A DNA stretch of 64,000 nt. It comes from Bacteroidetes bacterium UBA7662. Lineage in GTDB: Bacteria; Bacteroidota; Bacteroidia; UBA7662. The notes beneath the pieces are model-generated. The model saw nothing but the letters and a program-made list of their open reading frames with translations. It made no database searches and was not told where the DNA came from. Position 1 is the first letter of the stretch. Each line of letters starts with the position of its first letter. The position numbers were made by a program, and so were the translations under genes. The DNA lies in assembly GCA_002483345.1 (NCBI GenBank), contig DLHS01000018.1, positions 248,001-312,000 of the forward strand. The letters are read 5' to 3'. Shown piece after piece: positions 8,071-16,720 of this stretch.

Positions 8071-9896
8071 GATGCTAATCTCCCTGAAAGTTTACGTTTA
8101 ACGGTGGCACGGTGTACCAGATAAGCCAAAAAGCCAAACAACAGCATCAAATACAGACGGGACATATCCGTGTAAAAAATGCGGTTTACAAAAGAACCGG
8201 TTGCCAGGTGATCGGATTTTTGCACCAAATCTCCTTCCCTTACCTGCAAGGCGTGTTTGGAGGGGCTGAAATCATAGGTTGCGCGTTTCGCACCGCTGGT
8301 CTCATCTACTATCTCCATCTTCACACCATTACGTTCCGTATAGATACGGGATACTTTACCGCTGACTCCTGATTCAAAGTAGTCTGCAAAGTAATCCCTG
8401 TTCACATCGATGCCCAGGTGGGTGATATTGCCTATGATAGAGGTTTTATCAAGTTCCCAATCTCCGCTGAAAGCCTTCTTCCAGTCATTGTCCTTGGGCG
8501 TAAACAGAGCAGCCAGGAATACCACCAACAGCAAGAGTGGGGTAACATACTTGATGATGGGTTTGTAAATGCGCGGCACCTTCATGTCGGCACCCATGTT
8601 GATTTCTTCCCAGCCTTTGTCTATGCCGAAAATCCAGGAGAACAGTATGGTTTCCGCCAGGGCAAATACCACCAGCGAGACAGTCCCTGCCCAATAGTCA
8701 TATTCATCAAAAACACCTTCCTGAAAGAAGAAAACGGTGGGTAGTCCCATCAGCAATACGATGAGTCCGAACGACCAGGCTCCTTTTTTCAGGTTCCAGC
8801 CAAATTCGTCCCGCATGAAGCCCATCCAGGGAGTACCCATGGCGAGCGACGAAGTAATACCCGCGAAAAAGAGCAAGCCGAACCACATAAAACCAGCTGC
8901 CGTTCCAAGGAAAGTACCCCATTTCTGGAAAAGATACGGCATGGTCTGGAATGCCATCGAAAAGCCTGCGTTTTCTTTCACCCAATCAAGACCGAGATAA
9001 CCTACCGCGATCGGAATGACGATAGAAGCACCCAATACAATTTCCACAAAACCGTTCATCCAGCCGGCCGACATGGCATTGAGGGCGATGTCATCCGATT
9101 TTTTCACATAGGCAGCATAACACTGTATCGTACCCATACCGACCGAAAGGGTGAAAAAGATCTGTCCGGCGGCAGCCAGCCATACTTTCGGTTCCCACAG
9201 GGAGGTGAAATCAGGCTTCCAGAGGAAGTCAAGGCCCAGAAAACTATTACAATCTGTACAATCGGCTGAGGCTCCGCTGTCTCCAAGGGTCCAACCTTTT
9301 AAGGCCAGCAAAAAGCCGAAAGCAATCAAAAGCGGCATCCCGATTTTGGCAACTTTCTCTACGCCTCCGCTTAAACCTTTGGATAATATCCAGGTGTTCA
9401 GTACCAGACAGATGATGTAAAACACCACCGCTTCATACGGTATGCCGGTGGTAGAATGACTGACATCGGTGTAGGAACTGAAAAATCCGGCTATGCCTGT
9501 CTGGCTCATGCCTGAAAAGGTCTGCATCACCGAATGATACATATACGACAGTGTCCAGGATTCAATGTAGCAATAGTAGGCTGCCACCGCGATGTTGGTG
9601 AATATGCCAAATACCCCGAAATACTTCCAGAACTTCCGGTGGGTCATGTTATCGAGTATAAAGGGCGTGGAATGGTTGCCGAAACGGCCCCCAAAACGGC
9701 CTACCGACCACTCTATCCACAACAGCGGGATACCCATCAACAGGAAACAAACCAGGTAGGGAATGATGAAGGCACCGCCTCCGTTTTGTACGGCCTGGAC
9801 CGGGAAACGCAGAAAATTACCCAAACCAACAGCGTTGCCGGCCATCGCGAGGATGAGCCCGACCCGTGTGCCCCAGGATTCTGTAGTATTTGACAT
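8067..9896 (-). CDS. Sodium:neurotransmitter symporter family transporter
   Basis: A 609-residue SNF/NSS transporter. The family start 'WGTRVGLILAMAGNAVGLGNFLRFP' (residues 8-32) forms the sodium- and substrate-binding unwound helix 1, and about 12 membrane segments follow. It should import an amino acid with sodium. Between the last two membrane segments there is a hydrophilic insert of about 110 residues (467-577), unusual for bacterial members; the final helix is at 580-596. The next gene, a 47-residue membrane peptide, overlaps the stop codon. Substrate unknown. Confidence 0.93.
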   Translation of the reverse strand: MSNTTESWGTRVGLILAMAGNAVGLGNFLRFPVQAVQNGGGAFIIPYLVCFLLMGIPLLWIEWSVGRFGGRFGNHSTPFILDNMTHRKFWKYFGVFGIFTNIAVAAYYCYIESWTLSYMYHSVMQTFSGMSQTGIAGFFSSYTDVSHSTTGIPYEAVVFYIICLVLNTWILSKGLSGGVEKVAKIGMPLLIAFGFLLALKGWTLGDSGASADCTDCNSFLGLDFLWKPDFTSLWEPKVWLAAAGQIFFTLSVGMGTIQCYAAYVKKSDDIALNAMSAGWMNGFVEIVLGASIVIPIAVGYLGLDWVKENAGFSMAFQTMPYLFQKWGTFLGTAAGFMWFGLLFFAGITSSLAMGTPWMGFMRDEFGWNLKKGAWSFGLIVLLMGLPTVFFFQEGVFDEYDYWAGTVSLVVFALAETILFSWIFGIDKGWEEINMGADMKVPRIYKPIIKYVTPLLLLVVFLAALFTPKDNDWKKAFSGDWELDKTSIIGNITHLGIDVNRDYFADYFESGVSGKVSRIYTERNGVKMEIVDETSGAKRATYDFSPSKHALQVREGDLVQKSDHLATGSFVNRIFYTDMSRLYLMLLFGFLAYLVHRATVKRKLSGRLAS

Positions 9897-9963
9897 GGAT
9901 GAATTTGGTTGTTAAAAGAAGCTTTGAAAGTAAAGAGCCAAATCGGCAATGTCAAATTCCCGG

Positions 9964-10869
9964 CTATTTAGCTGCGTTAAATTGTTTCATAACCAAGCCA
10001 ATCCCCTCTTCAAAAGTATGGGGTGCGTAGCCCAGTTCCTGTCTTGCCTTGTCGATGATAAAACCCGAAATCAGCGGTCTGGCTGCCTTTTGGTTGAGGG
10101 TAGATGAACTGACCGGGGTGATATAACCCTCATCGAGGCCAAAATACCGGGCCACCCTGCGTACCAACTCTTCTACCGACATATAATCGGCGCCGCTGAT
10201 GTTGTAAATGCCCTGAGCGCGTTGTTTGGCAGCCAGTATACATCCCTGGGCCAGATCCTCTGCCAGTGTAGGCGTTCTGAACTGGTCGTTGACAATACGT
10301 AATTGTTGCTGTTTTTCAAGCGCCGATTTGGCCCACAAAACAATATTGCTCCTGCTCATATCTTCCACTACCCCGAAAACCAGTACAGTCCGGAGTATAC
10401 TCCAGCTCAAACTGCTTTCCTGTAGCAGTTTTTCTGCTGCCAGTTTGCTTTTGCCGTAAAAACTCAATGGGTTGGCCTGGGCTGTTTCCAGATATGGTCC
10501 CTCCGCCCCGTCAAAAATGAAGTCGGTCGACAGGTGTACCAAATGGGCGCCGATTTCTGTACATCCTTTCACGAGATGAGCAACAGCCGTCACATTCATC
10601 TCCCAGCACAACTCCTGTTGGTCTTCACAATCGTCGACCTGTGTCATGGCGGCGGTGTGGATGACGACATCAGGCCTGTATGCCTGTAACACTTGAAAAA
10701 TAGCCTTCCCGTCGGTGATATCCAAAGGTGCATAGGTAAACCCTGATACAGCCTTGAGCCGGTTGGCACCCCGCGCAGTGGCTATCAGCTCCACGGCCGG
10801 GTCGTTGTGTAAAGCAATGACCAGTTTCTGACCGAGCAATCCGTTGCTGCCGGTAATGAGTATTTTCAT
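9964..10869 (-). CDS. NAD(P)-dependent sugar-nucleotide reductase, dTDP-4-dehydrorhamnose reductase-like (RmlD family)
   Basis: A 301-residue extended short-chain dehydrogenase. GSNGLLGQ near residues 7-14 is the nucleotide-binding loop; 'LSTDFIFDG' and 'YGKSKLAAE' supply the catalytic Ser/Thr-Tyr-Lys pattern of RmlD-like enzymes. The C-terminal half contains 'GIYNISGADYMSVEEL'. No other rhamnose genes (rmlA, B, C) are nearby, so the exact substrate is open; many Bacteroidota carry such stand-alone RmlD homologues. Confidence 0.82.
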   Translation of the reverse strand: MKILITGSNGLLGQKLVIALHNDPAVELIATARGANRLKAVSGFTYAPLDITDGKAIFQVLQAYRPDVVIHTAAMTQVDDCEDQQELCWEMNVTAVAHLVKGCTEIGAHLVHLSTDFIFDGAEGPYLETAQANPLSFYGKSKLAAEKLLQESSLSWSILRTVLVFGVVEDMSRSNIVLWAKSALEKQQQLRIVNDQFRTPTLAEDLAQGCILAAKQRAQGIYNISGADYMSVEELVRRVARYFGLDEGYITPVSSSTLNQKAARPLISGFIIDKARQELGYAPHTFEEGIGLVMKQFNAAK

Positions 10870-10890
10870 AGCAGATAAATACAGGGGATT

Positions 10891-11124
10891 CTAATCCCAG
10901 ATGATGCTTTTACGTTTCAGGTATGATTTCAGGTCGAGCCAGAAGGCTACAATCAGATAAATGACCAACGGAGAACCAAACGACAAAAAGGACAGGTAAA
11001 TAAACACGTTTCTGACCCGGTGGGTAGATAAATCAAACTTCTCTCCCAGGTAGGTACAGACCCCGTAAGCCCTGGCCTCGAAGAAGTCTTTGATGTCGTT
11101 GGTAAGCTGTTCAACTATTTTCAT
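10891..11124 (-). CDS. Small PspC-domain membrane protein
   Basis: A 77-residue protein starting MKIVEQLTNDIKDFFEARAY. 'GVCTYLGEKFDLSTHRVRNVF' is the PspC pattern (G-V-x-x-x-L-G-x-x-F-x-x-x-x-x-x-V-R), followed by one membrane helix at about residues 41-65. Its ATG overlaps the stop of the DUF2851 gene (ATGA at 11124-11121), so the two are coupled. PspC proteins take part in envelope-stress responses, but the role of this short form is not known. Confidence 0.82.
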   Translation of the reverse strand: MKIVEQLTNDIKDFFEARAYGVCTYLGEKFDLSTHRVRNVFIYLSFLSFGSPLVIYLIVAFWLDLKSYLKRKSIIWD

Positions 11125-12389
11125 GGTGGTGCTTTCAGGAGCCAATGGTTGCCGATGAGGCAATCCAGACATCGTTTGGAGTTGCAATATACGGCATGTA
11201 ACTCCAAAAGTCCCTGACTTTGCAAGGCATTTGACACCTTTAAACCAAGTTTTTCGTACTGTCGGGTGATTTGATTCTCCTCTGCCGCGAGACTTTCCAG
11301 CCAATACAGCGCTTTGTCGGTCAGCGCGGGGAGCTGGTGGAAATGGCCATAGGCGAATACCAGCGGAACTGCACAGTTGATGAGCCAGCGGTTCATGGTT
11401 TCTCTCCCCGGCCTGGCGGTATTGAGCATAGGTTGTTTATCCCCGAACGCTGTTTCTTCCTCTTCAAAGACCTCAAAAAGCTTGTGCAGGTCGGAGGTTT
11501 CCTTTGCCTCCAGCAAATCTGCCAGCACACGGGGGTGTTGCTGCACCATCTGGTACAGCTGTTGCAGTCTTCTTTCAGGAAACGAAGCCGGAAACATCCG
11601 CAGCCGTTTCCATTGCAGGCCCAGGGGCGGGCGGAGTTTGTGTTTGGCAGCTACAAACTGATACTCCTTTTTCAGTTTCCGGGTGTATTCTCCTTCCGGT
11701 TCATTCAGAAAACCGGCCTGCCCGAACAAAGCGGCTTCAAGTTGCAGGGGTTTACCGGCCAGGCGTTGAATGGTTTTCCAGGGCAGGCTGCCGGCCAGGC
11801 GTTCAAAAGCATCTGCATTGACCCGCTGACCGAAAGCCCGGGCCAGCCACAACCAGCCGGCCGCCTCCCAGTCACCCTGGCGGTCGTCGACCAGCTTTAA
11901 AATTTTCTCCGTCCTTTTTTCCAGCCGTTCGGCAGCGGCTCGTTCCAGCATCTGCCAGGCAGCGGTGGGGAAATGACCCTTCCAGTGCCGGGCGCAGGGG
12001 ATGGGTTCGGGACTGAAGTTCAGCAGCCGGTATCGTTTCAGCAGGGCCTTGTCTACCCGCTTTTCCAGGGTCAGCACCGGCAGGCGGGTGCCATCCGTCA
12101 GCAGCACCTCCTCCTCGTGTTTCCATACTACATGGAGGATCACGTTTTCGTAGGCGGGGTCGTTACTGTGCCCGTGGGCTTTCCATTCGCTGCTGTTTAC
12201 GTGCAATTCCACACTGCCCATCCAGCGGTGACTGCCTATCCGCAGCAACGACTCCTGGAAATCAGGGCCTGCATCCCGGTTGTAGAAGCCAGGGTGCAGA
12301 ACAGTCAGTTCTTCCCCGCTTTCGAGGCGTAAATTGCTCGTATTGAAAAGCCTGTGCCGCCACACATAATGAAGGAAATACTCATGCAT
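11121..12389 (-). CDS. DUF2851 family protein
   Basis: A 422-residue protein starting MHEYFLHYVWRHRLF, with 'PGFYNRDAGPDFQESLLRIG' and 'GSVELHVNSSEWKAHGHS' near the N-terminus, both typical of the Bacteroidota family DUF2851. A C-terminal cysteine pair pattern 'YCNSKRCLDCLIGNHWL' suggests metal binding. No signal peptide. The function of the family is unknown. An upstream in-frame ATG (12419) would add 10 residues; the chosen start matches the usual family beginning. Confidence 0.85.
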   Translation of the reverse strand: MHEYFLHYVWRHRLFNTSNLRLESGEELTVLHPGFYNRDAGPDFQESLLRIGSHRWMGSVELHVNSSEWKAHGHSNDPAYENVILHVVWKHEEEVLLTDGTRLPVLTLEKRVDKALLKRYRLLNFSPEPIPCARHWKGHFPTAAWQMLERAAAERLEKRTEKILKLVDDRQGDWEAAGWLWLARAFGQRVNADAFERLAGSLPWKTIQRLAGKPLQLEAALFGQAGFLNEPEGEYTRKLKKEYQFVAAKHKLRPPLGLQWKRLRMFPASFPERRLQQLYQMVQQHPRVLADLLEAKETSDLHKLFEVFEEEETAFGDKQPMLNTARPGRETMNRWLINCAVPLVFAYGHFHQLPALTDKALYWLESLAAEENQITRQYEKLGLKVSNALQSQGLLELHAVYCNSKRCLDCLIGNHWLLKAPP

Positions 12390-12470
12390 ACCACAAGCTA
12401 AAGTGCCTTTCCGAAGCAAACAAGCGGCAGCCTGCAGATTGCGCCATCTGCGATAAAAGATGCGTGATAC

Positions 12471-12500
12471 TTGACAATTCGAGGCATCACGCTATATTTG
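12471..12500 (+). promoter_or_regulatory. Promoter of tRNA-Pro
   Basis: TTG at 12471-12473, 19 bp, then TATATTTG at 12493-12500: a full Bacteroidota-type promoter 14 nt before the mature tRNA 5' end. Confidence 0.75.
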
Positions 12501-12514
12501 CACCCACTTGTGCT

Positions 12515-12589
12515 CGGGGTGTAGCGCAGTCCGGTTAGCGTACACGTCTGGGGGGCGTGTGGTCGCTGGTTCAAATCCAGTCACCCCGA
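12515..12589 (+). tRNA. tRNA-Pro (GGG)
   Basis: A 75-nt cloverleaf with acceptor CGGGGTG/CACCCCG, discriminator A, anticodon stem CACGT/GCGTG (one T-G pair) and loop CTGGGGG giving anticodon GGG. The 5' C and the GCGCAG D-arm are typical of proline tRNAs. CCA is not encoded. Confidence 0.95.
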
Positions 12590-12599
12590 CTTTTGAAAG

Positions 12600-12630
12600 C
12601 CCGGTTCATTTTTGGACCGGGTTTTCTTTT
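12600..12630 (+). terminator. Rho-independent terminator of tRNA-Pro
   Basis: An 8-bp stem CCCGGTTC/GGACCGGG (12600-12607 with 12614-12621, one T-G pair) and a 6-nt loop, followed by TTTTCTTTT. It starts 11 nt after the tRNA and ends the monocistronic tRNA transcript. Confidence 0.85.
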
Positions 12631-12667
12631 GAGAGCGCGAGAAACAAGAGGCGAGATTTCGAGAGGG
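12631..12667 (+). repeat. Degenerate copy of the GAGGCGA dispersed repeat
   Basis: The stretch contains GAGGCGAGATTTCGAGAGG in the same orientation as the left arm at 36352, directly after the tRNA-Pro terminator. The flanks have diverged, so this is a partial copy of the family found at 36.4, 42.0, 50.2 and 61.1-61.5 kb. Confidence 0.5.
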
Positions 12668-12772
12668 TATTTTCTTACTATGCTCCTCTGGCACTCTTTT
12701 GATACAGCATACACTGATTTTGGGGTTTCACAAAGTTTCATGCCAAACTTCGAACTCCCTATCTTGCAATCC

Positions 12773-13801
12773 ATGCCCCTGAAGCTCCAAATCACCTCCA
12801 TACAACCCATCGGCCCCTCCGGCCGCCTCATCCGGTTTCAGAAGCCGGAGGGTTGGGTGCATCAGCCGGGGCAATATCTCACCTTGCTGCTTAACATCGA
12901 AGGCCAGGAAGTCCGGCGTTCCTACTCGCTTTGCAGCCTGCCGGAGGAGGCACCGGCCATCGCGGTGGAGCGGGTGACCAACGGGCTGGTTTCGCGCTGG
13001 TTGATAGCGCATGTCAAACCTGGCGATGTACTGGAAAGTCTGCCGCCTACCGGGCGATTTGTATTGGAAGAAGTGTATCCGCCGCTGCTCGTTTTTGTGG
13101 CGGCGGGGTCGGGTATTACGGCTGTTTTACCGCTCATCCGGCAAAGTCTGGCCAGCCGTCAGGGGGTTGTAAAACTGGTGTATGCCTGTAAAAACAGGCA
13201 TACGGCCTGGTTTGGAGCCAAGTTGATGTTATGGGCACTTGAAAACCCGGATCGTTTTGAACTGCACTGGTACGAAAGCCAACCTGACGACGATGCACCC
13301 AGGCACCTGGGCAACCTCCGCCTCGAGGAGCTGGTAAACAGCTGGCCAATGAGGCAAAAAGCGCATTATTATCTCTGTGGCCCTTTTGCTTTCATGCGGA
13401 TGGTACGTATCACGCTGGGCTTTATGGAAATACCGGAAACAGCTATCCACCAGGAAAATTTCGCCAGCGAAGGCCAGCGGTTTTTCATCGGCAAAAGTGT
13501 GTCAGACGAATCGGTGGCATGCGAAATCCACTACCGGAAAGGAGATAAATCGGCGGTCTGGATGGTCAAAAAAGGCGAAACCGTGCTCCAAAGTGCTAAA
13601 AAAGCCGGTATACATCTCGACTACAGCTGCGAAAACGGTTTTTGCGGCACCTGTATCCTGCACAAAAAATCAGGTGAAGTGGTGCACCGCATCAACGAAT
13701 TCCTCACCGATGCCGAACTCGCCGCCGGCTGGATACTCAGTTGCTCCGCTTATCCAACCACGCCCAAACTGTGGCTCGAAGAGCTGAATACAAATCCGTG
13801 A
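12773..13801 (+). CDS. PaaE-like ferredoxin--NAD(P)H reductase with C-terminal 2Fe-2S domain
   Basis: A 342-residue three-domain flavoprotein. The FAD domain has 'RRSYSLCS' (48-55), the nucleotide domain has 'AAGSGITA' (110-117) and 'CGPFAFM' (202-208), and the C-terminal plant-type ferredoxin domain has C286-x4-C291-x2-C294 and C324. It passes electrons from NAD(P)H through FAD to a 2Fe-2S cluster; relatives serve phenylacetyl-CoA epoxidase and other oxygenases. No oxygenase partner is adjacent; the nearest oxygen-dependent diiron enzyme is the desaturase at 16.7 kb. A second ATG at 12740 would add 11 residues. Confidence 0.88.
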   Translation: MPLKLQITSIQPIGPSGRLIRFQKPEGWVHQPGQYLTLLLNIEGQEVRRSYSLCSLPEEAPAIAVERVTNGLVSRWLIAHVKPGDVLESLPPTGRFVLEEVYPPLLVFVAAGSGITAVLPLIRQSLASRQGVVKLVYACKNRHTAWFGAKLMLWALENPDRFELHWYESQPDDDAPRHLGNLRLEELVNSWPMRQKAHYYLCGPFAFMRMVRITLGFMEIPETAIHQENFASEGQRFFIGKSVSDESVACEIHYRKGDKSAVWMVKKGETVLQSAKKAGIHLDYSCENGFCGTCILHKKSGEVVHRINEFLTDAELAAGWILSCSAYPTTPKLWLEELNTNP

Positions 13802-13845
13802 AAATCATAACCATCCGTGTCGTCCGCGGCCCATCCGCCGGGTTC

Positions 13846-14649
13846 TTATCCGAGCAGCTCCGCCATCTCCCCCTGCATCCGCAAAGCCTCTGCCCTGGCT
13901 GCCTCCGCAAAATCGGCACCTGAAGAAGCGTACAGTATGCTTCTGGAGGCATTTACCAGCAGGCCTGTCTGGCTGTTGGCACCATTTCGGTACACTTCTT
14001 CCAAGCTACCGCCCTGTGCGCCAACGCCCGGAACGAGTAAAAAATGTTCCGGAAACTGCTCACGGATGCGTTTCAGTTCTTCCGGCCGGGTGGCACCTAC
14101 CACAAACATGGTGTTTTCGGCTGTCCCCCAACCGGCAACCTGCCGCATGGTGGCTTCGTAAACCTTTTCAGCACCGGTAGAGAGATATTGAATATCGGCA
14201 GCGCCGGGATTGGAGGTGAGGCCAAGTACAATAGCCCATTTGCCCGGATATTGCAAAAAGGGGGTGACAGAATCGCGGCCCATATAGGGGTTCACGGTGA
14301 CACTGTCGAAGGCATAGGTATGGAAAAAAGTACGGGCATAGGCATCAGCGGTATTGCCGATGTCGCCACGTTTGGCATCTGCGATGGTAAAAAGGCCTTC
14401 GGGTATGGTTTCAAGCGTTGCCTGGAGGGTTTCCCAGCCTTTGGGGCCGAGGGCTTCGTAAAAGGCGAGATTGGGTTTGTAGCTCACCGCGAGATCGTGG
14501 GTGGCTTCGATGATAGCCCGGTTGAAGCTGAGTACCGGGTCTTTTTCGTTTTGGAGGATGGCCGGAAGTTTGGCTGGGTCGGTATCGAGGCCTACACAGA
14601 GGAACGATTTTTTCGCCTGTATCCGGTCGTGCAACTCGGTTTTGGTCAT
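13846..14649 (-). CDS. pyrF: Orotidine 5'-phosphate decarboxylase (type 2)
   Basis: A 267-residue OMP decarboxylase of the longer type 2 subfamily: 'CVGLDTDPAKLP' at the N-terminus and the catalytic 'DAKRGDIGNTADAYA' with the Asp-Lys-Asp network. It catalyses the last step of UMP synthesis. Its ATG overlaps the stop of the NifU-like gene (14649-14646), making it the last gene of the mrp-nifU-pyrF operon. Confidence 0.95.
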   Translation of the reverse strand: MTKTELHDRIQAKKSFLCVGLDTDPAKLPAILQNEKDPVLSFNRAIIEATHDLAVSYKPNLAFYEALGPKGWETLQATLETIPEGLFTIADAKRGDIGNTADAYARTFFHTYAFDSVTVNPYMGRDSVTPFLQYPGKWAIVLGLTSNPGAADIQYLSTGAEKVYEATMRQVAGWGTAENTMFVVGATRPEELKRIREQFPEHFLLVPGVGAQGGSLEEVYRNGANSQTGLLVNASRSILYASSGADFAEAARAEALRMQGEMAELLG

Positions 14650-14906
14650 GCCTGGGGTATTTGGGTTTCGCTCACGGCTTCAACCCCCGTAATTTCAGGA
14701 ATGGCTTTTCGGATGGTTTTTTCGATGCCTGCTTTCATGGTCATGGCACTCATGCTGCAGCTTTCACAATTACCCACCAGCCGGAGGCGGACCACCATTT
14801 GGGGGGTGATATCGATGATTTCTACATTTCCGCCATCGGTTTCGAGATAAGGGCGGATGTTATCGAGAGCAGTTTCTACCCTTTTGATCAAGTCGGCATT
14901 TCCCAT
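14646..14906 (-). CDS. NifU-like Fe-S scaffold domain protein
   Basis: An 86-residue stand-alone NifU C-terminal domain: 'IRPYLETDGGNVEIIDI' then C47-x-x-C50 in 'NCESCSMSAMTMKAGIE'. The two cysteines of a dimer hold a 4Fe-4S cluster for transfer to apoproteins. It lies between mrp and pyrF. A second Nfu protein is encoded at 49.6 kb. Confidence 0.92.
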   Translation of the reverse strand: MGNADLIKRVETALDNIRPYLETDGGNVEIIDITPQMVVRLRLVGNCESCSMSAMTMKAGIEKTIRKAIPEITGVEAVSETQIPQA

Positions 14907-14938
14907 ACGTTTGCAAAATTACGCTATTTACCAACAGT

Positions 14939-16015
14939 TTACCCCACCGAAGCGTTCGCTGTTGCCATATTTCCGATGGAAAGTTGCTGCGCCACCGCGC
15001 CCGCCAGCAAATTGTAGTATTTTCCGGCGGGATTGCCTTCATCCATGACAATGGGCCGGCCGTTATCGGCTGCTTCGGCTATGCCTTGTACCAACGGGAT
15101 TTGCCCCAGTAAAGGCACTTGCAGCTCTTCAGCGAGGCTGACACCACCACCCCGGCCAAGCACATAGTACTTCTCGTCGGGATGCGCCAGGGGGGTAAAC
15201 CACGACATATTCTCGATAACCCCCAACACCGGTATTTCAATCTGCGGCATACGGAACATGGCTGCTGCCTTGCGGGCATCGGCCAGGGCCACCTGCTGCG
15301 GGGTGGTAACAATAACAGCTCCGGCTACCCGAAGCAGTTGGGCCAGGGTGAGGTGGATATCGCCGGTACCGGGGGGCAGGTCGATGAGGAGATAATCAAG
15401 CGCTCCCCACTGCACATCGGTAAAAAACTGACGAAGGGCATTGCTCACCATCGGGCCACGCCATACGATGGCCTGGTTGGCATCTACCAGCAGCCCGATC
15501 GACATGGTGGCAATGCCATGCTTTTGGATAGGCAGGATTTTATCGCCCACCATTTCGGGCCGGGCTCCCTGCAGACCGAACATCATCGGCAGACTGGGGC
15601 CATGGATGTCGGCATCCATCAACCCGACTTTGGCACCTGTTTGCGCCAGGGCAATCGCCAGGTTGGCAGATACGGTGCTCTTCCCTACACCACCTTTCCC
15701 GGAGGCTACCAGTATCACATTTTTAACCTCCGGTATCAGGTCGCGGGTATTGCCCTGACCTACTACGCGGGAACTCATTTGTATCTCAACCTTCATGTCC
15801 CCAAAATCCACCGCCAGTTCCCGGCGGCAGTCGGCTTCTATCTGCTCCTTCAGGGGGCAGGCAGGGGTAGTAAGTTCGATGGTAAATCGCAGGCCTTCAG
15901 GTCGTATTTCTATGTCCCTGATCATTTTAAGGGTTACCAGATCCTTGCGCAGATCGGGTTCCATCACGCGACTCAGGGCAGCCAGAACAGCGGTTTCAGT
16001 GGGATGTAAAGCCAT
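14939..16015 (-). CDS. Mrp/ApbC-type Fe-S cluster carrier ATPase
   Basis: A 358-residue protein with an N-terminal MIP18/DUF59 domain (about 1-80) and a MinD-like P-loop ATPase (GKGGVGKST at 106-114, 'GLMDADIHGPSLPMMFG', 'LIDLPPGTGD'). The region after 'ENMSWF' lacks the C-x-x-C pair found in some Mrp proteins. It likely carries Fe-S clusters, supported by the adjacent NifU-domain gene. Its start lies 4 nt after a TATCTTTG promoter element (16027-16020), suggesting a leaderless mRNA. Confidence 0.92.
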   Translation of the reverse strand: MALHPTETAVLAALSRVMEPDLRKDLVTLKMIRDIEIRPEGLRFTIELTTPACPLKEQIEADCRRELAVDFGDMKVEIQMSSRVVGQGNTRDLIPEVKNVILVASGKGGVGKSTVSANLAIALAQTGAKVGLMDADIHGPSLPMMFGLQGARPEMVGDKILPIQKHGIATMSIGLLVDANQAIVWRGPMVSNALRQFFTDVQWGALDYLLIDLPPGTGDIHLTLAQLLRVAGAVIVTTPQQVALADARKAAAMFRMPQIEIPVLGVIENMSWFTPLAHPDEKYYVLGRGGGVSLAEELQVPLLGQIPLVQGIAEAADNGRPIVMDEGNPAGKYYNLLAGAVAQQLSIGNMATANASVG

Positions 16016-16184
16016 GGCACAAAGATAACGACCCTACCCTCATCTTGTTTGAAACAAACCGGAGAAGCACATACAGCAGTCCCTGCCATCCCGGCATACG
16101 TTAAAATTTGAAAATGTTAATTAATAGTCATTAACAGGCTTAAATGCCCAAACAAGCTGACATTTGGGAGAACCCAACCAGACT

Positions 16185-16679
16185 ATGAACATCCGCTACC
16201 GCCCCTTGCAAACTGATCAGTTGGAAGAGGTAAAATCTATTTTTGATTATTACACGCAGCAGACCACCGCCAATCTCTTAACTGAGCCGATGGGGATGCG
16301 TGATTTTCAACGCCTCATTCACCTCGACCACCCGGTATACCCGGCGCTGACCTTACTGAATGAGGAAGACAAAATTGTGGGTTTTTGTGCCTTGGTACCT
16401 TATCAGAATTCGCTGGCTTTCCGGCGTACCGCCGAAGCCTATGTGTATATCAAACCGGAATATTGCCGCAAGGGGTATGGCTCTGTTGCGCTGCTGCAGT
16501 TAGAACAACAGGCCCGTAAAACAGGTGTACTCAACCTTCTGGCTACCGTTACAGGTTCTGCCCCTGCTGCCTTCCGTATGTTTGAACAGGCTGGATACAT
16601 CCAGATAGCCTGGTACCGCAACATTGGCGAAAAATTCGGCATGTTACTGGATCAGGTGGTGTTTCAGAAGGCGTTGTAA
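16185..16679 (+). CDS. GNAT family N-acetyltransferase
   Basis: A 164-residue single-domain acetyltransferase starting MNIRYRPLQTDQLEEV. The acetyl-CoA loop is in 'YIKPEYCRKGYGSVALLQLE' and 'FRMFEQAGYIQIAWYRNIGEK' resembles phosphinothricin acetyltransferase-like (PAT) members. The substrate is unknown. A longer TTG start at 16164 is possible but less likely. Confidence 0.85.
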   Translation: MNIRYRPLQTDQLEEVKSIFDYYTQQTTANLLTEPMGMRDFQRLIHLDHPVYPALTLLNEEDKIVGFCALVPYQNSLAFRRTAEAYVYIKPEYCRKGYGSVALLQLEQQARKTGVLNLLATVTGSAPAAFRMFEQAGYIQIAWYRNIGEKFGMLLDQVVFQKAL

Positions 16680-16680
16680 A

Positions 16681-16720
16681 GGTTTTTTGGGTGTTTTTTA
16701 AAAAACACCCAAAAAAAACC
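16681..16720. terminator. Bidirectional terminator between convergent genes
   Basis: A near-perfect palindrome with core GGGTGTTTTTT/AAAAAACACCC flanked by T and A runs, so it reads as a hairpin plus U tract in both directions. It begins just after the GNAT stop codon and abuts the desaturase stop codon (16720-16722). Confidence 0.85.
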
